This document shows positions 16,480 to 24,477 of a DNA stretch of 32,665 bases, piece after piece. The notes below the pieces were generated by a model. It was not told the DNA's origin. It saw nothing but the letters and a program-made list of their open reading frames with translations, and did not search any database. Within the stretch, counting starts at the first letter, position 1. Every line of letters begins with the position of its first letter. Location: the NCBI RefSeq assembly GCF_001418205.1, contig NZ_LIQF01000007.1:1-32665 (forward strand), given 5' to 3'. The stretch is from Marinomonas fungiae (GTDB lineage Bacteria > Pseudomonadota > Gammaproteobacteria > Pseudomonadales > Marinomonadaceae). The translations under genes and the position numbers were made by a program.

Positions 16480-16496
16480 CTTAATCTTTGCTGAAT
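16480..16496 (+). promoter_or_regulatory. Mirror-image PmrA-like box facing right
   Basis: On the plus strand CTTAAT-CTTTG-CTGAAT matches the same YTTAAK-N5-YTTAAK pattern with one mismatch in the second half-site. It points toward the 27-codon ORF and the membrane protein at 16721. Together with the box at 16460-16476 it forms a divergent pair sharing a 13-bp inverted repeat. Confidence 0.45.
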
Positions 16497-16575
16497 ATTC
16501 ACTGGTCACGCTGGTTGTTCTGCAAGTCTAGCCATGTCATGTTCACTGGACATTGAAACGACATAAGGAATAACG

Positions 16576-16659
16576 ATGGATGTAAGACAGACGAAGCCAG
16601 TTTGTTACGCCAATTTGAACCCGTTACCGAAAGAAAACACTCGTGGTGTAAATCATTGA
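16576..16659 (+). CDS. Possible 27-residue leader peptide or small protein
   Basis: A short ORF (MDVRQTKPVCYANLNPLPK and eight more residues) preceded by AAGGAATAACG, a good ribosome binding site at ideal spacing. It ends 61 bp before the membrane-protein gene. It has no hydrophobic stretch and no codon run suggesting attenuation. It could be a genuine small protein, a translated leader or chance. The main support is the ribosome binding site and its position downstream of the divergent PmrA-like box. Confidence 0.35.
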   Translation: MDVRQTKPVCYANLNPLPKENTRGVNH

Positions 16660-16720
16660 TAAGGCCGCCTTTATTGATGCGAAACCCTTCTCTCCAAGTC
16701 GATTCTAAAAAGGATGCTGC

Positions 16721-18052
16721 ATGCGCTTCGGTAAGCTTGCTAAGGATCAGCTGAATATCAAAGGCTTATCCGGTTATGGGGTTGTCATAGGCTGCACACT
16801 GTTTCTGTTGACTCTTATCCCCGGTTTAAGTGGCTTATCGATGCTGTCGGCGTTGATTTATTGGATCGTCTGTATCAGTGCTTGGCCTCGTATTAATGGC
16901 CGTAATAAACGCCAAATCGGCCTGTTAATTTGTGTCGGCTTGGTGGCGTTGGTGATGGCGCTGAGCACGGACGTGTCCATCCCTTTTTGGCATTTGCTGG
17001 AAGGCAACCTAGGTATTGTGGCCATGTTGTCTGCCGTGTCCTTTTTGGGGCTCTTACCGGACACAGTCAAGCAAAGTAAACCCGTTGTGGGTAGCAAAGG
17101 GGTGGTGAGCACTTGGGCCAGCGTTCAGCTACTCGGGGCGGTCATCAATATGTCTGCGGTGTTCGTGGTTGGGGATAAGTTACAGCGCTTATCCAAAGAA
17201 ATGTCCACAGCTCAGTTCTCGGTAATTGTTCGCGCTTTGACCAGCGCAGGTTGGTGGTCGCCATTTTTTGCGTCAGTTGCGGTTGCCTTGTCGATTGCTC
17301 CCAAAGCGGAGTTCCATCATTTAGCGATGATTGGTGTCCCGATTGCCGTGATTGCCTGTGCAATGTCCCTGTGGGAGTTTAAACGTAATGGCAGCATCGC
17401 GGATTTTGTCGGTTTCCCATTGGCGCTGAGCTCGTTGCTGTTTCCGGTAACACTGGCCGCGTTGGTCTTGGTGTTTCACTATTTTATCTTACCGGATGTG
17501 GCCATCTTATCGATTGTCACTTTGCTTAGCCCCTTGTCTGTCATAGTGCTTCTGTTGCTGCGCAATGGCCCGCGTCATACGCAACAGCGCTTAACGGATC
17601 ATGCCAATATCCGCTTGACGGGAATGGCAAATGAATTATCGCTGTTTCTCGCGGCAGGCTTTCTAACCACCACTGTCAGTCTTGCGCTAAAAGGGGCACT
17701 GGGTGAAGGGTGGTCGTTGTTTGAACAGTTCGGTTTTATCGAAGCCTACAGCTGTTTTTTGGCCATTTGTGGTATTGCGTTATTGGGACTGCATCCTATT
17801 GTCGGGATTTCATTAATGAGCTCGGTCGTGCCGTTCAACGAGGTGAATAATACCTTGCTGGCATTTGTGTCGCTGTGTGCTTGGGCCGTGGGCACATCGG
17901 TGAGCCCTTTATCCGGTATTAATTTATCCGTCTCTGGCAAATACGGTGTGGATAACTTTAAGCTAGCCAGAGCCAATTTCCAGTACGGTGCGATTATGTC
18001 GCTGTGGGTGGCGCTTGCCATGTTTATTCTAAGTTGGAGGTTGCAGGCGTGA
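16721..18052 (+). CDS. Polytopic membrane protein, probable transporter of unknown substrate
   Basis: A 443-residue, very hydrophobic protein with about 11-13 predicted membrane spans. Features I can point to are the short re-entrant-like motif ALTSAGWWSPFFAS around residue 172, LGLHPIVGISLMSSV near residue 360, and a Ser/Gly-rich GTSVSPLSGINLSVSGKYG near residue 400. Paired Gly/Ser/Pro-rich breaks of this kind, one in each half, recall ion-transporter (IT) superfamily carriers, but I do not recognise a named family. The ATG is preceded by AAAAAGGA. It ends 20 bp before the convergent oxidoreductase gene. The PmrA-like site upstream raises the possibility of coregulation with eptA. Confidence 0.72.
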   Translation: MRFGKLAKDQLNIKGLSGYGVVIGCTLFLLTLIPGLSGLSMLSALIYWIVCISAWPRINGRNKRQIGLLICVGLVALVMALSTDVSIPFWHLLEGNLGIVAMLSAVSFLGLLPDTVKQSKPVVGSKGVVSTWASVQLLGAVINMSAVFVVGDKLQRLSKEMSTAQFSVIVRALTSAGWWSPFFASVAVALSIAPKAEFHHLAMIGVPIAVIACAMSLWEFKRNGSIADFVGFPLALSSLLFPVTLAALVLVFHYFILPDVAILSIVTLLSPLSVIVLLLLRNGPRHTQQRLTDHANIRLTGMANELSLFLAAGFLTTTVSLALKGALGEGWSLFEQFGFIEAYSCFLAICGIALLGLHPIVGISLMSSVVPFNEVNNTLLAFVSLCAWAVGTSVSPLSGINLSVSGKYGVDNFKLARANFQYGAIMSLWVALAMFILSWRLQA

Positions 18053-18071
18053 GGCGCCTGCAAACGATGGT

Positions 18072-20225
18072 TCAGCCTTTGCGACGCCAAGCGTGATAAC
18101 GTTCTAACCAAGGCATCAGCCATTCTGGTGCATGGGCTTTCTTCCATTCTCCTGCGGCGTATTTATTGGCTTCGGCCCAAGTAGGGTAGGCGTGAATGGT
18201 GCCAAGAACCTTGTTCAAACCAAGGCCCTGTTTCATCGCTAGGACAAATTCCGGCAACATTTCCCCCGCATGTTCGGCGACAATGGTGACGCCCAATATG
18301 CGATCTTTATTGGGAACCGTTAGCACCTTGATCAGCCCCTGTGCACTGCTTTCCGTGATGGCGCGGTCCAAATCCGAAATATCATAAGTCGTTACCTCGT
18401 AAGCGATGTTTTGAACATTTGCCTCACGCTCATTTAGCCCAACACGAGCGACTTGTGGGTCGACAAAGGTCACCGCAGGAATCACGCGATAATCCGCTTT
18501 AAAGCGCTTAAATTGGCCGAATAGGGCGTTTACACTGGCATACCATGCTTGGTGTGCGGCCACATGGGTGAGTTGATAGGGCCCTGCTACATCACCTGCG
18601 GCCAAGATATTTGGATACAGGGTTTCTAAGTAATCATTGGTATCAATGGTGCGCTCGGTCTTGATGCCTAGCTCTTCCAGCCCAAACCCCTCTAAACGTG
18701 CTTGGCGGCCAAGCGCCACCAGCACCATATCAAACTCAATGCTGCTTTTCTTCCCATCTTGTTGTTTTAAAAAGGCTTTTGAGACTCTATCAATACTTTC
18801 AAAGCATTCTACGGTGGTGTTGGTGATGACCTGAACGCCTTCCTCTTCGAGGGTTTGACGAACTAAAATGCTGATCTCCGTATCTTCTTTTGAGAGTAAA
18901 TACTCACTTTTTTCAATCAATGTGACCTGACTACCGAGTCGTTGCATGGCTTGTGATAGCTCACAGCCAATCGGTCCGCCGCCTAATACCAAGAGACGTT
19001 TTGGTGGCGCGTCCAGCTTCTGAAAGGTTTGCCATAAGGTATCGCTGGTGATATGGGGTACGCTCTCTAACCCTTTGATAGCCGGAACAAACGGTCGCGC
19101 ACCGCTAGCAATAATAATGCTCTTGCTGGTGAGTGTATGCTTACTTCCGCCTTCGTCTGTGATCTCGACTCGCCAAGGGTCAAGCAGCTTCGCATGGCCT
19201 TGGCGCACGTCTACCCCCAGCTTGCTATAACGCTCAACGCTGTCATGGGGCTCGATTTGCATGATGACGTTCTGCACTCTAGCCATGACGTGTTTAAACG
19301 AAAAGGTTGGTGTGCTAGACGTCAGACCATAGCGTTCGGCGTGGCGCATCTGGTCGGCGACTTTCGCACTTTTGATTAACGCTTTGCTCGGCACACAACC
19401 AAAGTTCAGGCAGTCTCCGCCCATATGTGATTGTTCTATAAGGGTTACTTTGGCTTTTACCGTAGCACCGATGTAAGCGCTTACTAATCCTGCGGCGCCG
19501 CCACCGATGACAATCAAATTACGGTCAAACTGTTTAGGTGGCTGTAGGCCTTGATAAACACGACGCTTTTTTATTAAGGAAAGCAATAGCTTAGCAAACC
19601 AAGGAAAAATCCCTAGTAGGGCAAAAGAGAGCAGTAAGCTAGGCGATACGATGCTGCTGAGACCATCGATCTGCGCCAGCTGTGTTCCAGCGTTTACATA
19701 CACCGCTGTGCCAGCCAGCATGCCCACTTGAGAAACCCAATAAAAGGTCCATGTCTTAATTGGGGTTAAACCCATTAATAGATTGATAAGAAAAAATGGG
19801 AACACAGGGACAAGGCGTAGGGTAAATAAGTAAAACGCACCATCTTGTGTCACCCCCTGATTGATGGCTTGGAGGCGTTGTTGAAAGCGACTCTGCGCCC
19901 AATCACGTAAAAAGTATCGCGCACCGATAAACGCTATGGTCGCACCTAGCGTGCTGGCAAAGGATATAATCGCTAAGCCCCAACCCAAACCAAATAAGGC
20001 GCCGCCAGCCAATGTCATTAAGGTGGCGCCCGGAATCGATAGCGCAGTTACCAGTACATACAACACAAAAAATGCCAAGGTCGTCAGTAGCGGCTGTTGA
20101 TCGCGCCACTGCTGAAATTGATGCAGGTTTTGCTGCAAAAAATCCAGGGTCAGCCATTCATGAAACTGCGAAAACAACAGGTATCCTGCAACAATTAGTA
20201 ATCCGGCTAGGGCTGTTTTCTTCAT
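18072..20225 (-). CDS. TVP38/VTT membrane domain fused to pyridine nucleotide-disulfide oxidoreductase
   Basis: A 717-residue fusion. Residues about 1-225 are a TVP38/TMEM64 (SNARE-associated, DedA-like) membrane domain with several spans and the typical Gly-rich GGALFGLGWG. Residues about 235-717 are a mercuric-reductase/lipoamide-dehydrogenase-like flavoprotein. It has an FAD site (VIGGGAAGLVSA), a redox-active Cys272-Cys277 pair in GGDCLNFGCVPSK, an NAD(P) site (LVLGGGPIGCE), a second FAD motif around ILAAGDVAGPYQL, and the C-terminal dimerisation domain. In the C-terminal dyad the usual His-Pro-Thr-x-x-Glu reads Tyr-Pro-Thr-Trp-Ala-Glu, which is seen in related uncharacterised reductases. 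The oxidoreductase would sit on the cytoplasmic face. Electron acceptor unknown. The fusion recurs in other bacteria. Confidence 0.9.
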   Translation of the reverse strand: MKKTALAGLLIVAGYLLFSQFHEWLTLDFLQQNLHQFQQWRDQQPLLTTLAFFVLYVLVTALSIPGATLMTLAGGALFGLGWGLAIISFASTLGATIAFIGARYFLRDWAQSRFQQRLQAINQGVTQDGAFYLFTLRLVPVFPFFLINLLMGLTPIKTWTFYWVSQVGMLAGTAVYVNAGTQLAQIDGLSSIVSPSLLLSFALLGIFPWFAKLLLSLIKKRRVYQGLQPPKQFDRNLIVIGGGAAGLVSAYIGATVKAKVTLIEQSHMGGDCLNFGCVPSKALIKSAKVADQMRHAERYGLTSSTPTFSFKHVMARVQNVIMQIEPHDSVERYSKLGVDVRQGHAKLLDPWRVEITDEGGSKHTLTSKSIIIASGARPFVPAIKGLESVPHITSDTLWQTFQKLDAPPKRLLVLGGGPIGCELSQAMQRLGSQVTLIEKSEYLLSKEDTEISILVRQTLEEEGVQVITNTTVECFESIDRVSKAFLKQQDGKKSSIEFDMVLVALGRQARLEGFGLEELGIKTERTIDTNDYLETLYPNILAAGDVAGPYQLTHVAAHQAWYASVNALFGQFKRFKADYRVIPAVTFVDPQVARVGLNEREANVQNIAYEVTTYDISDLDRAITESSAQGLIKVLTVPNKDRILGVTIVAEHAGEMLPEFVLAMKQGLGLNKVLGTIHAYPTWAEANKYAAGEWKKAHAPEWLMPWLERYHAWRRKG

Positions 20226-20521
20226 CTTCGTCTCTCAATACTCGTCGCTGGAAATAGCGCTCATGGTGGTGTCTTCATTAGACAAGGATCACGTGAAAAT
20301 CTTACATCACTAAAAATAATTTGTGTTAAGCCTTAGTCGTTCACGTCAGCGCATGCGGTAATTTTTCTACCTTTATTGGTGAATTATAAGTGCACAATCT
20401 TCTCCAATTGATAACAAAACGGTAATAACAAATACAAACATTTACATCGCACTAGAATAGTTCCTACTCTAATAATATCGCCTCTAACCATATTTATTCG
20501 AACAGGGAGTTTGAACGAGCC
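20226..20521. other. Divergent intergenic region, nothing distinctive seen
   Basis: These 296 bp separate the oxidoreductase and the PQQ dehydrogenase. The sequence is AT-rich toward the right. I found no strong promoter match, terminator or inverted repeat I would defend. Promoters for both genes must lie here. Confidence 0.4.
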
Positions 20522-22870
20522 ATGTTTCTCTTAACTGCGTTGTTTAGTGTAATTGGTATTGTGCTTGCCGTCGGTGGTGTTTGGTTGCTCGCCCTTGATG
20601 GAAGTGCTTATTACGCCATTTCTGGCGTACTTTTTCTGATCATCGCGACATTATTAAAGCGCCGTCGCAGCTCGGCCCATCTGATGTATGCGTTGTTGTT
20701 GGCTGGCTCCCTAGTCTGGGCTTTGTGGGAGTCCGGTTTTGACTGGTGGCCATTAGCAAGTCGTATGGGATTATGGCTAGCGCTTGCTTTACCTCTGATG
20801 ATTTTTGTTCGTCGCAATGCATTTCAAGCGAACAAGATATTATTGCCAGTCTGGATTGTGTGTACGGCATTAACCCTGAGTCCATTGGCCATGCAGGACC
20901 CGACTGCGGTGGAAGGTACCATGGCTAACCGAGTAATTGATCCTGATGCCAACATTGGTTTTGCAGATAAAAGCGAATGGCGTGCCTATGGTCGCACCAA
21001 CCTCGGTCAGCGCTTTTCTCCGGTCAACCAAATTACCGTTGATAATATAGATGACCTAGAGTTGGCTTGGGAATATCAAACGGGAGATACCAAAGGCCCT
21101 CGCGATGTCACCGAGACGACCTATCAAGTAACGCCATTAAAGCTGGGAAATGCCTTATATCTTTGTACACCACATAATTGGTTAATTGCTCTGAATGCCG
21201 ATACGGGCGAAGAGCTGTGGAAATACGATGCCAAAGTACCGGCGGAAAGCCAGCGTCAGCACCAAACTTGTCGAGGTGTGTCGTATTTACCGCCGAGTGA
21301 TGTCGACGAAGCCTCCTATCAAAATGTGGCTGTTAAAGTTAATCAACCATCTGAGCAACTAGAACCGGTGCAATGTAATGCCCAGCTGTTTATGCCAACG
21401 TCTGATGCTCGTTTGCTGGCCTTCGACCCAACCACGGGTGCCTTGTGTGAGAACTTTGCCGACGCTGGTGTATTGGATCTCATGCACAACATGCCATACA
21501 CCCAATCAGGCTACTATTACTCAACTTCACCGCCACTAGTCGCTAATGGTCGAGTCGTCGTTGCGGGGGCAGTGAATGATAATTACGACATTAACTCTCC
21601 GTCAGGTGTTATTCGTGCTTACGATGTGAAAACCGGCGAATTGGTGTGGAACTGGGATTCTGGACACCCTGACGACACATCACCTATTGGGCCAGATGAA
21701 ACCTATGCGGTCAGCTCACCCAATAGTTGGTCTGTGGCAAGTGCGGACGAAGAGCTCGGTCTAGCCTATTTCCCAATGGGGAATCGCACCCCAGATCAGT
21801 TAGGCATGTATCGCTCTCCTGCGGAAGAAAAGTACGCAACCTCAGTGGTTGCCCTCAGTCTGGAAACCGGCCAAGCGCAGTGGGTGCAGCAATTTGTGCA
21901 CCATGACTTATGGGACATGGATACCCCAGCGCAGCCCGTTCTTTTGGACTTAGAAACAGATGAAGGCAAGCAGCCTGCGCTAGTGGTACCGACTAAGCAA
22001 GGTGATGTGTACGTGCTTAACCGTGCCACAGGTGAGCCGATTTTCCCGATTACTGAAGAGCCTGCACCACAAGGTGCGCTTCCGGGAGATTTCACTGCGC
22101 CGACACAGCCTACCTCCGCCGTGAGCTTTAAACCTGAACCGTTAACGGAAGCGAAAATGTGGGGAGCCACACCGATTGATCAAATGCTGTGCCGTATTGA
22201 GTTCAATAGTTTGGATTACGAAGGTCGTTACACTCCGCCTTCTGAGAAGGGCGCCTTAATTTATCCTGGTAATTTCGGTGTATTCAATTGGGGGAGCGTG
22301 GCTGTTGACCCTCGTCGTCAGGTAATGTTTGGCATGCCCTTGTATCTCGCGTTTACCTCAAAGCTCGTGGCAAAAGATGGTCAAGACTTGGGGGAAACCA
22401 ACCGCGGAGAACAAGGCCTTAATGAAAATGCCGGTGCTCCCTACGCAGTAGAAATGGGACCTTTCTTGTCGCCAATTGGTATTCCATGTCAGCAACCGCC
22501 TTGGGGCTATGTGGCAGGTGTGGATTTACAAACAGGCAAAACGGCTTGGCAACATAAGAATGGGACGATTGAGGACCTAACGCCACTGAAATTACCGATT
22601 AAAATGGGTGTGCCGGGAATTGGCGGGCCTATTATTACCGACAGTGGTGTAGTGTTCATGGCAGCGAGCGTGGACAACTACCTACGCGCTTACAATATCA
22701 AAACCGGCACGCAAATTTGGCAAGCGCGGCTACCTGCAGGCGGCCAAGCGACGCCTATGACTTACATAAACAGTCAAGGCGAGCAGATGGTCGTTCAGGT
22801 TGCAGGAGGCCACGGCTCAATTGGCACCACGATAGGTGACTACGTGCTGGCTTATAAACTGTCCAAATAG
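20522..22870 (+). CDS. gcd: Membrane-bound PQQ-dependent dehydrogenase, glucose/quinate/shikimate family
   Basis: A 782-residue quinoprotein that oxidises a sugar or polyol in the periplasm and passes electrons to ubiquinone. Five N-terminal TM segments (to about residue 135) anchor it. The rest is an eight-bladed propeller with repeated docking motifs such as NADTGEELWKYD, VKTGELVWNWDSG and LQTGKTAWQ. The family-specific QFVHHDLWDMDTPAQP and the C-terminal GGHGSIGTTIGDYVLAYKL are present. Length matches Gcd (796). Whether the substrate is glucose, quinate or another polyol cannot be told. No pqq synthesis genes are in the window, so cofactor supply must be encoded elsewhere or taken up. A strong terminator follows. 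Confidence 0.9.
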   Translation: MFLLTALFSVIGIVLAVGGVWLLALDGSAYYAISGVLFLIIATLLKRRRSSAHLMYALLLAGSLVWALWESGFDWWPLASRMGLWLALALPLMIFVRRNAFQANKILLPVWIVCTALTLSPLAMQDPTAVEGTMANRVIDPDANIGFADKSEWRAYGRTNLGQRFSPVNQITVDNIDDLELAWEYQTGDTKGPRDVTETTYQVTPLKLGNALYLCTPHNWLIALNADTGEELWKYDAKVPAESQRQHQTCRGVSYLPPSDVDEASYQNVAVKVNQPSEQLEPVQCNAQLFMPTSDARLLAFDPTTGALCENFADAGVLDLMHNMPYTQSGYYYSTSPPLVANGRVVVAGAVNDNYDINSPSGVIRAYDVKTGELVWNWDSGHPDDTSPIGPDETYAVSSPNSWSVASADEELGLAYFPMGNRTPDQLGMYRSPAEEKYATSVVALSLETGQAQWVQQFVHHDLWDMDTPAQPVLLDLETDEGKQPALVVPTKQGDVYVLNRATGEPIFPITEEPAPQGALPGDFTAPTQPTSAVSFKPEPLTEAKMWGATPIDQMLCRIEFNSLDYEGRYTPPSEKGALIYPGNFGVFNWGSVAVDPRRQVMFGMPLYLAFTSKLVAKDGQDLGETNRGEQGLNENAGAPYAVEMGPFLSPIGIPCQQPPWGYVAGVDLQTGKTAWQHKNGTIEDLTPLKLPIKMGVPGIGGPIITDSGVVFMAASVDNYLRAYNIKTGTQIWQARLPAGGQATPMTYINSQGEQMVVQVAGGHGSIGTTIGDYVLAYKLSK

Positions 22871-22886
22871 CAGTCCGCAACTGCAG

Positions 22887-22916
22887 AAAAGCCCAGCCAG
22901 CCCGCTGGGCTTTTTT
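22887..22916 (+). terminator. Rho-independent terminator after the PQQ dehydrogenase
   Basis: GCCCAGC (22891-22897) and GCTGGGC (22904-22910) form a GC-rich stem, extended by AAAA/TTTT, with a six-base loop and a run of six T. A clear intrinsic terminator. Confidence 0.93.
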
Positions 22917-23087
22917 ATGTCATTTAGTTTTGCAAAAAATGATTTTTGATTTTTTTAGTTATAACGAAACGCGCTGCAAACAGTACATTTTGATATTGGC
23001 TAAGCGGTCAAGATTTTTTTATGATGCAGCCCAATAGTGGTCAAAAGCTACGATCTTCAAGAATTTAGACTGGAAACAACAGTTATT

Positions 23088-24404
23088 ATGAATAAACCTA
23101 CCCCTGTGGCGCTGCTGCCACTCGTGCTATTTTTAACTCTTTTTGTGGGCAGTGGCCTTTGGTATCAAAGCCAAGGTGTCGACTTTGCCTTTTATCAAAT
23201 CCAAGCGCCGGTAGCGATCTTGCCAGCCCTAGTGTTGGCGATTTTATTAGGGCGTGGTGTCTTAAATGCTCGCATTGAAACCTTTATGAAAGGGGTCGGC
23301 GATCCAACCATTATTACTATGGTTTTGATCTATCTTTTAGCGGGTGCGTTTGCCAGCGTAGCGAAAGCCATTGGCGGTGTTGATGCGACGGTAAACTTTG
23401 GTCTGAGCATTATCCCGCCGAGCTTTATTCTGCCTGGTATCTTTGTGATCACCGCTTTTGTCGCAACCTCGATGGGAACCTCGATGGGCACCATCGCTGC
23501 GATTGCCCCGATTGCCATTGGTGTCGCTGAAACCACAGATCTGCCCATGCTAACAACCGTTGGCGCCGTAGTCGGTGGGGCGATGTTTGGCGATAACCTG
23601 TCAATTATCTCTGATACGACCATTGCGGCGACGCGTACGCAGGGCTGCGATATGCGCGACAAGTTTCGCATGAACTTTAAGATTGCTTTACCTGCGGCGT
23701 TATTAGTACTTGTTTGGTTGTTCTTCCAAGGTTCACAGGCTCATGTGGGTGATCTTGCTGATTACAACATCTGGTTGGTGTTGCCGTATTTGGCCGTGTT
23801 GGTTTTGGCTGTTGTGGGTGTGAATGTATTGCTGGTGTTGTTTGCCGGCATTGTGATTGCCGGAGTTATTGGTTTAGTCAGCATGGGGAATTACAGCGTC
23901 GCAGGCCTGTCCCAAGACATCTATGCAGGCTTTACAGGCATGCAAGAAATTATGATCTTGTCGCTACTGATCGGCGGATTGGGTGGCTTGATGAAGTCTC
24001 AAGGCGGCCTTGCTTGGATCGTGCAAACGATCGAATCCATCAGTCGTCGTTTTGGTGCTCAGGACGGTTCTCGTAAAGCCGGTGAGCTGAGTATCAGTGC
24101 CTCGGTAGCGATCACCAATTTATGTACCGCCAACAATACAGTGGCGATCCTAATTAATGGCTCTGTGGCGAAAGACATCGCCACCCGATATGGCGTGGAT
24201 CCACGTCGCAGTGCCAGCTTATTGGATATCTTTTCGTGTGTTATCCAAGGTTTGATCCCTTACGGGGCGCAAATCTTACTGGCTTCTTCCCTAGCTGGCA
24301 TTTCACCTTTAGAGCTGATCTCACATGTACAGTACAGCTGGATTCTCGCGTTGGTGGCTTTGCTGTCGATTGCGCTAAACTGGCCGAAAGTGAAGCCGGT
24401 TTAA
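23088..24404 (+). CDS. NhaC-superfamily transporter, YuiF-like
   Basis: A 438-residue inner-membrane carrier with about 11-12 spans. Characteristic stretches are ATSMGTSMGTIAAIAPIAIGVAE and VVGGAMFGDNLSIISDTTIAATRTQGC, both shared by the NhaC/YuiF group, and a second-half NLCTANNTVAILINGSVA. The family is annotated either as Na+/H+ antiporter or, for Bacillus YuiF, as a probable histidine transporter, so I leave the substrate open. The frame is open to a GTG at 23037; I prefer the ATG at 23088 because it starts directly with a short polar segment and TM1, though its ribosome binding site is weak. It converges with an NhaC gene across a shared terminator. Confidence 0.85.
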   Translation: MNKPTPVALLPLVLFLTLFVGSGLWYQSQGVDFAFYQIQAPVAILPALVLAILLGRGVLNARIETFMKGVGDPTIITMVLIYLLAGAFASVAKAIGGVDATVNFGLSIIPPSFILPGIFVITAFVATSMGTSMGTIAAIAPIAIGVAETTDLPMLTTVGAVVGGAMFGDNLSIISDTTIAATRTQGCDMRDKFRMNFKIALPAALLVLVWLFFQGSQAHVGDLADYNIWLVLPYLAVLVLAVVGVNVLLVLFAGIVIAGVIGLVSMGNYSVAGLSQDIYAGFTGMQEIMILSLLIGGLGGLMKSQGGLAWIVQTIESISRRFGAQDGSRKAGELSISASVAITNLCTANNTVAILINGSVAKDIATRYGVDPRRSASLLDIFSCVIQGLIPYGAQILLASSLAGISPLELISHVQYSWILALVALLSIALNWPKVKPV

Positions 24405-24426
24405 GGGCGTTGCTAGCGTCCCTAGA

Positions 24427-24468
24427 AACCAAAAAAAATCCCCGCATAATGCGGGGGTTTTTTGGTTT
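24427..24468. terminator. Symmetric bidirectional terminator between two antiporter genes
   Basis: CCCCGC-ATAAT-GCGGGG is flanked by an A-run on the left and a T-run on the right (AACCAAAAAAAAT and GTTTTTTGGTT), so it works as an intrinsic terminator in both directions for the convergent genes. Confidence 0.93.
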
Positions 24469-24477
24469 TAGACGCGA

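Larger units (their letters stand above)
16405..16720. other. Divergent control region of eptA and the 16721 membrane protein
   Basis: A 316-bp region holding a perfect 13-bp inverted repeat made of CTTAA-type half-sites (16464-16492), a TAAGAT -10-like element facing eptA at 16432-16437, and a 27-codon ORF with a ribosome binding site at 16576-16659. No other structure was seen. Confidence 0.6.

Noticed and set aside
20407..20435. Possible sigma-70 promoter TTGATA-17-AATACA before the PQQ dehydrogenase
   Set aside because: The -10 match is too poor, and the region is AT-rich enough to give such hits by chance.
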